Assembly (NCBI GenBank): GCA_007449985.2
Contig: VIIQ02000581.1
Location: 930,001-994,000, forward strand
Source: Desmodesmus armatus
Lineage: Eukaryota; Chlorophyta; Chlorophyceae; Sphaeropleales; Scenedesmaceae
DNA: 64,000 bases
Reading direction: 5' to 3'
Both the position numbers and the translations under genes were made by a program. This document shows, piece after piece, positions 44,752-57,416 of the stretch. The notes beneath the pieces are model-generated. The model made no database searches. It saw only the letters and a program-made list of their open reading frames with translations, and was not told the DNA's origin. How positions within the stretch are numbered: the first letter of the stretch is position 1; each line of letters opens with the position of its first letter.

Positions 44752-46651
44752 TCTATGTGACATGATGACGTAAGCTTCAAGCCGACCGAGGGGCCCCTTG
44801 GTGAAGTTTATGGTTCCATGCTGGAGGCAGCCCCTTGGTGTTCACTGGTGAGCTGGTGCAGTTAAGTTTTCATCACTGATGAGCCACCAAGTTGGTGGCT
44901 CACTGGAAGTACATGGCTGGCGTCAACTGAGCAGTTTCACTTCCAAACTTGGCTGGGCGCAGTCAGTATGGCAATTGTCATCGACACAGAAGCGGCTTCT
45001 GCGACTAACTGGGCGCAGCACATGGCAAGGCTGGGCCTGTGATGCCATCAGTGCATGCCATGCAGTGACTGCAGTCTGGCCCAGAGGGCCAGTGCTTGAT
45101 CTGGACTGTTGAAGGAGCGGGGTGGGAACAGTATAGGGCATCACTTTGGGACATGGGCATCAGCGCCATGCTTTGGGAAGCAGCAACATTGGCAGTCCTT
45201 GCCATGCCGGGTTGGTCGTTGTGGGTATATCATGTGTAGTTCACCAGCCTGAGCATGTCAAGAATTCATCTTGGCTGGCACAGCTGCATTGCGCAGCACA
45301 TGGGACGCTAGGCTTTTTTTGGGTGCATGACTGATTGTCCCAGGGTCTGCCGTTGCATGTTCTGATTGCAGCAGTGGCTCAAACTAGATACAGTGATTGT
45401 CAGCGTGCAATGAGTGACGCATAGCAGGCGACTCAGTATTGGGCCAGTGGCGACGTTGTTATCATGGTACCAAACCATGCCTTGGTTGTTGTTTGCGGGT
45501 AGAGCATACCATGATCTTGGCAGTTGAGCCCCGACTTTGCCTGCCATTTGTAAGCGTCACTGTGTGCCTGCAAGTGTAATTGCCTATAGATCAGCAAGCA
45601 ACCTGCCAGACATGATGTCATTCATTCACCATCAGAAACAGGACCATTCACTGCACAAATTGCCTTGCAAAAAGCCCTGTGTATGCGGCCTGATCACAGG
45701 GTGCCAGCTGCACGACACCTGTCAGCATGCCAATGGTCTGTCTGAAGTCCTGCAGCAACTGTCAGTGCAATTGATGAGAACACCAGTGCATGGTACCTGT
45801 GCAAAGCTCTGCATCATCCAGCTTACAAGGTTGGCTGGCTGTATAACAGTACTTGCCCCTACGGTAGGGGACAATGCAGCTGCTCCCTATGCCTTACAGA
45901 CCACAAACAGAGTGCTTGTTACAGGGCAATTTTACAAACCAACATGCCCTGCCCACACTGCTATCCGCATTAGCACATGCGGTGAATGCACAGCAGAGCT
46001 GTACTGCACAAGGATACGCAAACCGCAAACTGCACCACCCAGCAGCCTTCAGCTGCTGCACCCTGGGGCAATAAGAGGTTGATGCAATACAAACCTGCCT
46101 CTGGGGCTAGTGCATGTCAGACGGTACTGTTGTCACTTAGGTGTGCAGGTGGGCATCGCTGCACATCACTCTACCGCTATGAGTCTCCTGCCAATGCTGT
46201 GCTGCTGCAGCTATGCACATACAGTTTCAGGAAGCAGCTCTGAGCCCACCTCACAACATGGCATGCATGAAAACATCAACAGCACAGGCAGCCCTGGCAG
46301 CAGGTGCCTGCCAATGCAGTGTGCTCAACACAACTTGCTTCATGCCAACCAAAGTCCCTCTGCTAGACTCATTGCTGAAGTGTGCAGCGCTGGAGTGTGC
46401 AGAGCTGTGACGGGGTTCTAGGCCCCGGACGTCAGCAAGACACACACCTGCCAAACCCCTGCTAGAAGTCGCTGCACCTTGCGTCAAACAACCATCAACC
46501 TAAGCAGGCGCAGCCACAAGGCACCTAGTGCACCACACACTGTGCGCAGCTGTGAATGCACAGCAACGACAACTGCACCATCCTCAGCAGCAATTACGAA
46601 CTGCCAAAGTGACGTGCACGTTTTAGGGTACCTGCTGCATGTACAACTCCG
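44752..46651. other. Intergenic region downstream of BTB copy 5
   Basis: Nothing recognisable is encoded. A near-perfect 23-bp palindrome (TGAGCCACCAA, one base, then its complement; 44880-44902) lies about 130 bp after the BTB stop codon, perhaps in the 3' UTR. An open frame of 181 codons (45537-46082) has no discernible domain and no splice support. Confidence 0.5.
44880..44902. repeat. 23-bp near-perfect palindrome
   Basis: Arms TGAGCCACCAA and TTGGTGGCTCA surround a single G. Possible hairpin in the 3' region of BTB copy 5. Confidence 0.9.
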
Positions 46652-46807
46652 TCAGCTGCCGTTGCCATTTTCAACCGGCGTGTCTTCCACCGCTGCCACC
46701 GCAACTTCTGCCCCGCCTGCTGGTGCTGCTGCTGCCATGTTTGCTGCCACAATAGCCTCAAGGGCTGACACACGCGACTCCAGGCTCTCACGAGCCTCAC
46801 GGGCCTG

Positions 46808-46839
<32 letters not shown>

Positions 46840-47563
46840 CATGACAGCAACAGTATTGTGAGCTGTTGGGGCAACAAGTGGCAGTCTGCAGTTGCGTGCA
46901 ACAGCTTTGAAAAAGGGGGTGTAAATGGGGTGAAGGTGGGTCAGGGCCCAGCCAATGTGGGGTAGTGAACCTGCAGCTGCAAAATTGCTGAGCTGAGGTG
47001 TGCTGCAACAGCTTTGAAGCGGCAGCACAGCAAAGCGTCACGACCAATGCATGCATGCACGCCATGTGTGACAGCTAGTGGATAGCAGTGCTGGTTGCAA
47101 CTGTTACATGCTGGTACTGCTGTAACAACTGCTGTAGCTACTGCCGTGCACGGAACGGCTGTGGGAACGGCACTACTGGCTAACACCTGTGTATGGTGGC
47201 ATACTCGATGTTATGTGAGGTGTAGCAGTAACGTGCAAAGCAGGGCCCTGGGCACTAGCCCCCCCCCCCCTATGGCACTGATTTTCCAGCCCTCTCCTTG
47301 CTGCTCTGCTGGCACCTGCGGTTGATGTGCTAGACGCCAGTCTGCAGCCACCACGCAGAGAATGCACTGACAGTTATGTGATCCACACCATTAACAGCAC
47401 CCCACAAAATCCATATTTCAAGTCTGCTACCCCACTGGGCACCCACCTGTTCACTGAGGTACTGCGTGCCTGCTGTGATGTCCTTGTGCAACTGGTAGAA
47501 GGTGGCACCGCCAGCAAGGCCAAATCCGGCTACAAATGACGTCAGTCTAGCCCTCAGAGACAT
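46652..47563 (-). CDS. Small (89 aa) protein with one hydrophobic segment and a C-terminal coiled coil
   Basis: Two phase-0 exons on the minus strand: 47563-47447 (39 codons) and 46804-46652 (50 codons plus stop). The N-terminus MSLRARLTSFVAGFGLAGG followed by ATFYQLHKDI has a basic start and a hydrophobic Gly-rich stretch (about residues 9-23) suited to a single membrane anchor. Residues 40-61 (AREARESLESRVSALEAIVA) show heptad-like spacing of hydrophobic residues. The C-terminus is Ala/Val-rich and acidic. The acceptor is preceded by an unbroken CTG repeat of about 11 units (46808-46841) where a polypyrimidine tract would be expected. The pattern recalls small conserved organelle-membrane proteins of plants and algae, but I cannot name the family. 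It is head-to-head with MAK21, 535 bp apart. Confidence 0.6.
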
Positions 47564-48098
47564 CTGTGCGCGCAGGACCTCGGACAATTGCTAGACTGGG
47601 ATTTGTGCTACTGCTGATCTGGGGCTTTGTCAGTTCACTTCACTGGGGCTTCAGAGGCCAGGCACAAAGGTGTAAGGACGTACGGTGCAGCAGAGGGTGG
47701 CACTGCGACCTGCTGAAGGACGAATGACTGAACACACTGCCTGGAAAACAGCAGAAGATCTTAAGTAAGAGCAAGTGTCCTTGTAACGAGTGGCTTTCGG
47801 CAGAAATTGCAGCTGATCACCTGAATTATGACTCAAACCATCCACTGAAACTGACTGCTCTGCTAACTGCATGCTGTCTTGTGTGTTATGTTTACGTAAC
47901 AGCCTGGAAAGGCGAGTTTCGTTTCGAACGACATGGTTGAAACTGCGGCAGTCAAGCATACAGCTTGCGAGCAAACTGAAGCAGCTGCAGGTGCCCAGCG
48001 GCACCGCAACGGTATCAGCTGTTGCATCCCCACGACGTACAGGGCTCGTGCGAAGCTCACAAACTACTGTTGGCTCTCATTCACCACTCTGAACCGCC
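47564..48098. promoter_or_regulatory. Divergent upstream region of the 89-aa protein gene and MAK21
   Basis: 535 bp between divergent start codons, containing both 5' leaders and promoters. A GAAACGAAACTCG-like segment near 47915-47928 stands out only weakly. No clear TATA box was seen. Confidence 0.4.
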
Positions 48099-48773
48099 AT
48101 GACCAAGTCCGGGGACAAGGACGGCAGCAAGGGCGGCAAGACAGTAGTGGATGCCGACACCCTGCAGGCAGAGGTCAGAGCATTCGCTTCTACCTTAGGT
48201 TTCTCCGCAGCAGCAGCGGCAGGTGCATTTGAGTATGATGACTTTGCACCCCAGAAGGCTGCTAAGAAGGTAGCAGCACAGCCTGAGCGGCAGCAGCGCA
48301 AGCAGCCTGGCAGCAGCGACGGGCCAGGACGAAAGGGCCAGCAGCAGCAGCAGCAGCATGATCGCCAGCAACAGCAGCAAGAACAGCAGCAGCAGCATCG
48401 TGAAGGTGGAAAGCACCAGAAAACACACGCACAAGGAGGCCAACAGCAGCAGCGGGGTGGCAAGCACGCCCAGCAGGAGCAGCCAAGGGGTGACAAGCAG
48501 CAGCAGCAGCAGGAGCAACAGCAACAGCAGCGTGTCCTGACTCCCAAGCAGGAGCGTGAAGCAGCGGCCAAGGAGGAGGCTGTCAGGACTCGCACTTGGG
48601 TGGAGTCTGTGGGGCCTCGACCTGGTGAGCAGCAGCAGCAGCACATGCGGGTGGTTTCGGGGTTTATGTCTGTGCGTGTGGGTTTCATGTATGTGCGTGT
48701 GTGTGGTGGTGGTGGTGGTGAGGGGGTATGTATGTGCGTGTGGATGGTGGTGGTGGTAGTGGTAGTTGTGGTG

Positions 48774-48804
<31 letters not shown>

Positions 48805-51800
48805 GGGGGGAGGCAGCCCTCTATGGCAGCAGCAACAGTCAGGAGGGGTGTGCAACGATTGGGGAAGGTTGTTGCAACTTTACACATTGTTCCTGCTGTC
48901 ACATGTGCCAGTCATCACTACGGCAAACCAGCTTTGTGGTATCACGCAGCAGCAGGTTCGCTGCAGCTGCCAAGAAGCAGCAGCGCATCTCCCCCTTCCC
49001 CCTGCACCCCTCTGCCCCTCCCCCCCCCCCAACACACACATATCTTGCCACCTCTGAGCAACACACCTTACATACACCCAACACACCCTCACCTGCCTAC
49101 CTCATCCTACAGGTGAGGCCAAGGGCCGGTCTCTGCTAGGCAAGGATGAGCCCGCCCTATGGTACGAGGCAGCAGCAGGTCTGCCCCAGGTGTCCAGCAG
49201 CAGCGGGCCCCCTCTGTCTGAGTCAGCAGCTGAGGCGCTGCGCAGTAGGGCTGAGGCCCTGTTGGAGCGTGAGGGGCAGCTGTTTGAAAAAGAAGTGGCG
49301 GGGCGCAACGCAGCTGATGCACGCTGGCTGGCACAGGTGTGTATTTGGGGGGTGTCTTATGGGGTGCTGAGAGTGTGTTGGGGGGGAGGTTTGTGTAGTA
49401 GGGGGTGGGGCTGTCGCGTTGTCTGCAACCAGACGCTATACAGAAAACAGTGGGAGGTTTGTGTGGACTGGGCGCAGTAGGGCCGAGGCTCTGCTGGGGC
49501 GTGAGGGGCAGCTGTTTGAGAAGGGGGTGGCGGGACACAATGCAGCAGATGCTTTGTGACTTGGTTGAAAATATGTACATCTGTCTAGGGATGATAAGAA
49601 GTCTTGGTGATAAGTGCTGCAACACAGACGGGCTTCTTGCTTAGGTGCTAGCACTATGTGCAGATTCTTGCGCCAACACATCGCCTGCAAGGTGCTGTCT
49701 CAAACCTGTGTCCCCCCCCCCCCACCCCCGGCTGCCACAGGTTCGCCGCAGTGGTACCACTGCTGACAAGGTAGCTGCCATGTCCCTGATGGTTGGCAGC
49801 AGTGCTGCTGGAGGGCTCAAGTCGCTGGATGGGCTGCTGGGCATGATGGGCAAGAGTAATGGGGGCAAGCAGCTGGTGCTGGCAGCTATGGAGGCGCTGC
49901 AGGTGTGAGGGCAATGAGAGGGTATATGTGGGGTTGGGGGGGGGGGGGGGGGGGGGGGAGGGGGCAAAGCATCAACAGTGGTGCTGGCAGCGATGGAGGC
50001 ACTGCAGGTGTGTTGCCATGGAAGCTGCCAGTCACCCACCACCCTTGGGCCTCACCATATGTGTGTGGTTGAAGTGGATTTGGATTTGAAGGGTTGTGTG
50101 GGTGAGGGGGTGGGGGGTGGGGGGGGGGGGCAAGCAGCTGGTGCTGGCGGCTATGGAGGCACTGCAGGTGTGGGGGCACTACAGCTGGGGAAGGGTGTGT
50201 GTCGACGGATGGAGTACTTGGATACATGCAAGTTGTGTGAGGGGGGGGGGGCGCAGTAGCAGCAATGGTGCATCATTTGTGGGGTTGCCGGTGTGTACTG
50301 GTACATCATTCAGACATGAGTACTGTTACATATCCGTCATGTATGGTATGGTTTATGGCACAGTCACCGCCGAACTTAAACCCTTAGAATCAGTGTCCAG
50401 GTGCGGCTCTGGCTCATGCTATCATAGCATTGACTGCTTGTTTGCCAAGCCCTGGACTCTGCTGATGTTGCTGCTGCTGTTGCTGCTGCTGCTGCGGTCT
50501 CTGTCCCCTTGTGTCCCTTCCTTTTTTTTGCCCGCAGGAGCTGTTTCTATCCTCCCTCCTGCCCGACCGCAAGCTCAAGGTTTTGGAGCAGCAGCCTCTG
50601 CAGGTATGTACGTATTGATAGCCATACTGTATGCCACTTGCGCTATCAGTCATGGACTGTCACACATCTGCGCTATCAGCACCCAACTGTTGCAAACTTC
50701 AGCAGTACTTGCTACATGACCCCTCCCCCTCCCCCTCTGCATCACATGCACACCCATACAGAAGTGCTGCTTGTACCCCCCCCCCTCTGCCCCACGTCCC
50801 CCCCCCCCCAATCCCCAGGCCCTCCCTGCTGGCAAGGATGGTGAGCGCTGCCTGCTGCTGTGGGGTGTAGAAGACGCCGTCAAGGCACGCTATGCGCAGT
50901 ATGTTCAGCTGCTGGAGCGCTGCAGCACTGACAACATAGACTTTGTCAAGGAGCGAGCCACCAAGACCATCTTCAGGATGCTTGCCGCCAAGCCTGAGGG
51001 GGAGCAGGTGAGTGGTGAGGACGGGGCTTAGCCTGCTGAAGGGATTAGGGGGTTTCCTTTGGGGGGGGGGGGTCTTGCCAGGGCGTGGCCGGCCGTGTTG
51101 GAGCGTGTACAAGAGGCAATTTATCTGCCGCAAGTGTTTGTGTGGTAAAAGGAAGGGAGAGGGGGGGGAGATCTGGTGCAGCACAGACAACATTGATTTT
51201 GTCAAGGAGCGCGCCACCAAGACCATCTTCAGGATGCTTGCCGCCAAGCCTGAGGGGGAGCAGGTGGGTGGTGAGGACGGGGCTTAGCCTGCTGAAGGGA
51301 TTAGGGGGTTTTCTTTCGGGGGGGGGGGGGGGTCTTGCCAGGGCGTGGCCGGCCGTGTTGGAGCGTGTACAAGAGGCAATTTATGCCGCAAGTGTTTGTG
51401 TGGTAAAAGGAAGGGAGAGGGGGGGGGGGGGGAGATCTGGTGCAGCACAGACAACATTGATTTTGTCAAGGAGCGCGCCACCAAGACCTTCTTCATGATG
51501 CTGGCAGCAAAGCCTGAGGGGGAGTAGATGGGAGGGAGGAAAATGCAGGCATTTTGGGTTGTTCAGCCCTGTGTTTGGCCTCTGTGTGTTCAGTAGGGAA
51601 TGTTGCAACTACAAGGATTGTGGGCATGCCGTGCACCTTGCGCTGGAGCACAGTTTAGGTCTCTCTGGGTGATGCTTTCATGCCTCAGCACCATCCAAAG
51701 GCCACCTACTGCCCCCCCCCCCTTATGCGCCCTCCCAACGGTACATGCAGACGCTGACCTCACCCTTTGCCTCTCGGGTCTTCAAGAAAGTTTCCAACAC

Positions 51801-53905
51801 ACTGTGTCAGAGTCACTCGGATGTTGCCGCCCCCCCCCCCCCCTCCCCCCCACACACACACTCCAAGTACTCCCTCTGTCGACACACACACTCCCTGTGT
51901 CTACACACACTCAACACACCTTTTGTCTGCTCTGGTTCAGGCTCTGCTGGCTGGTCTTGTGAACAAGCTGGGTGACCCCTCCCGCAAGCTGGCTAGTGAT
52001 GCTGCATTCCTGCTGGGCCAGCTGCTGCTGCAGCACCCTGCCATGAAGGCAGTGGTGGTGCGGGAGGTGAGGATGTCGGGGGGAAGCTCACGGGGGCAGG
52101 GGGGGGGGGGAAGGGGTGGGGGGTGGGGGGGTGCAGCACCCTGCCATGAAGGCTGTGGTTGTGCGGGAGGTGAGGATGTCGGGAGGAGCCCGGGGGGGGG
52201 GGGGGGGGGTGGAATGGGCCGGGGGGGGGGCCCAGGGGGCGGTGGGTGGTGGTGGGGTGGGGGTGGGGGGGGGGGGGGGGGGAGAGAAGGCCCGGGGCGG
52301 GGGGGGGGGGGGGGGGGCAGCACTCAGCCATGACGTCAGTGGTGGTACGGGAGGTGAGGCCTTGAATGAGCAGGGGTTGGGTTCTATTGGTCTGAATTGG
52401 GGCAGAGCCTGCAGGGGAGATGGTGGTGGGTGGGGGTGGGTGGGTGGGTGGGTGGGTGGGTGGGTGGGTTGGAAGTGTAGTGAGGGGCATTTTGGGAGGA
52501 GGGGGTGCTTGGATGTGGCAGGGGCGGGAGATGAAGGCATGGGTTGAGTGAAGGGAGAGCCTACAGGGGAAAGCATGGGGAGGGGCAGGGGGCGACTGTC
52601 ATGGAGATTGAAGAACATGGAGGGGGAGCGTGCGGGGGGGGGGGGGGGGGGGGCAGAGTGTGGGTTTGGGGGAGGGGGGGTCGAGCATGTTTGAGCTAGG
52701 AATGTGTACAGCATAGGTAGGTGTAAGGTCAGCATGGCTGTCTTGCTGAGCACCCAGCCATGAAGGCAGTGGTGGTGGATGAGGCGAGGATGTCTGGGGC
52801 AAGCTCATAGGGACTTTTATGAGCTTCCCCCAAACATCCTCACCGCCCACACCACCACGGCCTTGATGGCTGGGTGCTCCCGGAGGGTGAAGTTTTGGTG
52901 GGGTTTGGGGGAGGGGGGGGGGATTGGGGGGGGGGGGGGAGTGAGCCTGTCAGCACTTCAAGACTGTCAAATAGGCAGAAGCTTCTGCTTAGCTATGATG
53001 CATCATTGGTGTAAACGCTGATTCTACATGTCGTGGGATACGCTCAGCGTATGCTCTTCACACATGCCTACTAGCCTGCTTCTGTGTATTATTGCAGGTT
53101 GAGCGCTTTGTGTTCCGTCCCGGGCTGTCTGACCGCGGTCGCTACTACGCGGTGACCTCCTCAACCAGATACCAATGAGCAACCGGCCACAGGTGTGTTG
53201 ACACAGGGGGGTTGTGATACATTGGCATGCCGTCAGAGGTTGAAAGAGTATAAGTAATTGCGCTGTATCGCACTGCCACAGTGATGTAGACTGTGAGCCT
53301 CACACGTTGGGTGTGTTTCCCAGACGGTATGAAATTGCTGGGGTACTCAGTGCCACTAGCGCTGCCTGCACATATCATATGTAGGTGGCCTACCGATACT
53401 GAAGCTTGGTTACACAGGGTTTGAAGGGTGTGGCACTGCGGGGGAGCTGGTCTAGTTCCAAATCTATTGATTCCGACATGCAAATGTGACTGTTACTCTG
53501 TTGTGCTACAGGAGGGCGGCAACGCGCTGGCTCAGAAGCTTGTCGACATCTACTTTCCCTCTTCACGCTGCTGCTCGACACGCACAGCACAAGTCACATT
53601 CTGACTGAGATCTGTAACGCCATTCCCGCAACTGTGTCTGCTGTAATGTGGTGCCACAGGAGGGCGGCAGTGCGCTGGCTCAGAAGCTGGTTGACATCTA
53701 CTTCTCCCCTTCAAGCTGCTGTTAGAGGGCCGCCTCGGCAACGCCGCCACCCGCCAGCAGCAGCAGCAAGAGGTCGCGGGTTCGAAACCCGGCAAAGGCG
53801 CCAACCATAAAAAAAGGCGGCAAGAAATCGCGCCCCCCACACAAGAACCACCACCGCAGCGACGGCGGCAAGGATAGAGACGACAGCGGCGGCAGCGGCG
53901 GTGAT

Positions 53906-53938
<33 letters not shown>

Positions 53939-56900
53939 GGGGTGGAGTCTGTTCAGCAGGCAGGGGAGTTGGATGCTCGGATGCTTTCTGCGCTGATCCG
54001 GGGGTGCGGCGAGCTTCCCGTATGTCGAGGCTGACAAAGTTGAGCCGTTGGTGGAGAGCCATGGGGAGGCAGGAGGCACGTTCAGCTGGTGCACACGGCA
54101 CCCTTCACGGTCGCACTGCAGGTATGTATGTGTGTTGGCCCGGGGGGGGGGGGGGGGGCAGGCGAGGGGTGAGGAAGGGGGTTGAGAGGGGGGTTCTGGG
54201 ATTGTGATGGGGGAGGGAAGTTGTGTGAGACAGAGGGGGGGGGGGGGAGGATAAGAACGAAGGAGGGCAGGTGGGAGATGCAGTGTTGTTGAGGCTGACA
54301 AGGGTTTTGTCAGTTGGTTGAGAGTCATGGGGAGGCGCTGTTCAAGCTGGTGCACACGGCACCCTTCACGGTCGCACTGCAGGTGGGGGGGGGAGGGGGG
54401 GGGGGGAGGCGATGGGTGAGGAGAGGGTGGGGGGTGGGGGGTGGCTGGGGGTTGGGGGGGAGTGGGGTGGGGGGGGGGGGGGTCTGGGGTTGTGATGTGG
54501 ATGGGGGGAGTGGTGTGAGGCAGAGAAGGGGGGGGGGAGTAAGAGCAAAGGAGGGCAGATGGGGGTTGCAATGTCTTTGAGGCTGACAAGGTTGAGCCGT
54601 TGGTGGAGAGCCATGGGGAGGCGCTGTTCAAGCTGGAGCACACGGCACCTTCACGGTGGCTCTGCAGGTATGTATGCGTGTGTTGTTTGGGGGGGGGGGG
54701 GGGGGGGAGGGGGTGCTGGGGGAAGGGGAATTGTGGGCTTGGTTTGGAAAGGAGCGGGGGGGAGCCTTGAGGCATTTGAAGGCATCGTAAGAGTGTGAGA
54801 GCAGCAGAGAGACGGATACTGAAGGCCCTATGGTGAGGAATACAATGTATCGTTGTTAACAGTATACCCAGCGGTTGTGCTGCAGCTGCTGCTGATGCTG
54901 GCTCCTGCTGCTGCTGATGCTTCTGCTTCTTCTGCTATTTCTACTGCAGGCCCTGATGCTGATGTACCAGCTGCTTGCTGGGCGCAATGCTGTGAGCGAG
55001 CGATACTACAGGGCACTCTACACGGTGCTGCTCACAGAGGGGGCACGCGGCGCTGCAGGTAAGCCCGCGGGGGGGGGGGGGGGGGCGTATGTTTACAAAA
55101 CTGGATGCGTACCAATGGCTGGCATGTGAGGGGGGGGGGGGAGCAATCTGTGCATTGGAAATTTGTGCATTGCAGACAGAAACAGTCGGCGACACACAGT
55201 CTTGCACAGCCGACTGAAAACAGCGTCGGCGGGTGCCGATGGAGGGCCCAAGGAAACAGCCGAACAGCTCATAATCCGCGCAAACAAATTGGTGCTGTGA
55301 GGCTGCCAAAAGGTTAATTCAACAAGCAGTTTAATTTTGTTTTCAGTTTTCCCCCATAAAAGGACCCTCTTCTGCACCACGCATGCCGAGTGGTGCTGCT
55401 GCGAAACCGCGTAGCTGGCGATGGCTGCCGCCGCCGCAGCTGAGGCCACACTAGCGGGCAACCCCCGCCACCGCAAGAGAAGGGGGTAAACCTTCGACCA
55501 CGTACTGAGAAGCCCTTCACGTGCGGCACGGTGAAGGGTGCGGGCCAGCGTGTGAAAGGGGGGCTTAGCGCTGCTGTTGTGAATGGGCTTAGCGGTGAAG
55601 GGGGGGGGGGTGCCCACCTAGTGGCAAGGGGTGTGGGTTTGCTGTGTGTGTCACGGCAGTGCAGTCTATGATTGTTGCGTATGTGCCATTGCGGCGCTGT
55701 CTTGTAGCTACTGCTTGTGTCTTTGTGCAGGTTGGACAATGTCACTCTGTTGCTTGTGTCCGACTCGAGTGACATGCCACACCACACAACACACCAACAT
55801 CTGGACATGAGTACAGACCGTCAGCAGTGCTGAGCAGAGTTTGTTCAGCATGTCTCTACTGATGCCCAGATGTTGCTGTGTTGCGTGTCACACATCAATC
55901 CTCAAGCACTAGGAACGCTTGAAAGGCACACATGTACAACTGTATGTGTGCCATTCAAGCGTTGCTAGTGCTTGAGGATTGAGTGAGCTGATTCTGCCTG
56001 GTTTGACAGTTAGTAACCTGTGGCTTGAGCTTGTTTGCTTAACACATCTACTTATGCAGCATATAGGTTGTTGGCTTACAGTTGAACCCCTACAAACCGC
56101 CCAGTTGGGCTGAAACGGCAATGGACTAATTTCCAATGTGTTGCTCGCCCCCACCCACCCTTGTACGGCAGTCAGTTGTTGCAATTGCTGTGTATTGCAT
56201 GACGAGAAACACTCACACTCACACTTCACACCCCTGGGATCCTTGTGGATGGGGTTCTAAAGCATCGCCTGCCCACTGCCTCTCCCCCTCCCCCTCCCCT
56301 GCCCCCCCCCCCCGCCATTACAGGTGTGCGTGGTCCCCAGTTCCTGTCGCTGTTGGTGAAGAGCATGAAGGGTGACGCATCCATCAAGAGGGTGGCTGCT
56401 TTCGCAAAGAGGCTGCTGCAGGTGAGCTGCTGCCAGGGGGTTTCCCGGGGGTGGGGTGGGGGGCTTGTATTCTTACCCATGTACACTTGGGCACCCACAT
56501 ACTATCAAACACCGATGCTGCTGCACGTGAGCTGCTGTTGGACCCCGCCCGGGGGGGGGGGGGGGGGGGGAAGGGGGGGGGGAGGCGGCACTTGCTATTT
56601 CTACAGGCCCACCACACATCAAGTGGTTGATGTAGCTGTTGCTATGCATCTGCAAAGAGGTTGGTGCAGGTGGATGCTGCTGCAACATGCCCCCGCCCTC
56701 ATAACAATCTGCCTCTATGTTACCTTCCTTCCCTTTGCACCCAGCCCCTTGTTGCATGGCCAACGCCGGCAAAGATGGAGCCCCAATAGGAGCATCGGCC
56801 ATGTCTATAACCATTTCTGATGGACGCAGCCGATGTCCCTCTGAGGTCTCCAATCTTTGCCGGCATTGGCCATGCAACAGTGGCAGTGGAGAGGCCCATA

Positions 56901-57385
56901 GGCATTGTACACCTCTGGAACCACCCCTGTCGTGTCCCCAAAGCTGCCAAGCCTCTGCGATTCCCTTCAGCTATTCCCAAACCGTGTCAGCTAAGGGCAT
57001 TCTTGCCTCTTTTTTGCAACACGTTCCTTGGAAGGGGTGATGGGTGAAGGGGGGGGGGGGGCTAATCTGGATATGGGGGTTGGGGGCTTGTTGACTGTCA
57101 CACACCCGTCTTTGTGCAGGTGTCCTGCCATGCGCCGTTCTTGCCATATGCCCCGACCCTGCCCCCCCCCCCCAAACACACGCTCATCCTCGATAGTCGC
57201 CCCCCCCCCCCCCAACAAATCTGCAGGTGTGCTGCCATGCCCCTGCCCCCTGGGCTGCTGGTGGCCTGCTGCTGCTGAGTGAGGTGCTCAAGAGCCACCC
57301 TTCCACTCTTTCCCCCACTATCACATGGCTCGCCTTCGTGCAGGTGTCCCGCCATGCGTTCTTGCTTACCTCTTCCCTGACCTTG

Positions 57386-57416
<31 letters not shown>

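Noticed and set aside
45537..46082. Open frame of 181 codons
   Set aside because: Composition is random-like, with no domain, no signal sequence and no splice-supported partner. Such lengths arise by chance here.
48077..48902. Cys- and Leu-rich minus-strand frames opposite MAK21 exon 1
   Set aside because: Antisense shadows of the poly-Gln coding repeat.
51937..52753. Pro-rich minus-strand frames
   Set aside because: Translations of the G-run-rich introns of MAK21 in antisense. No start, domain or splice logic.
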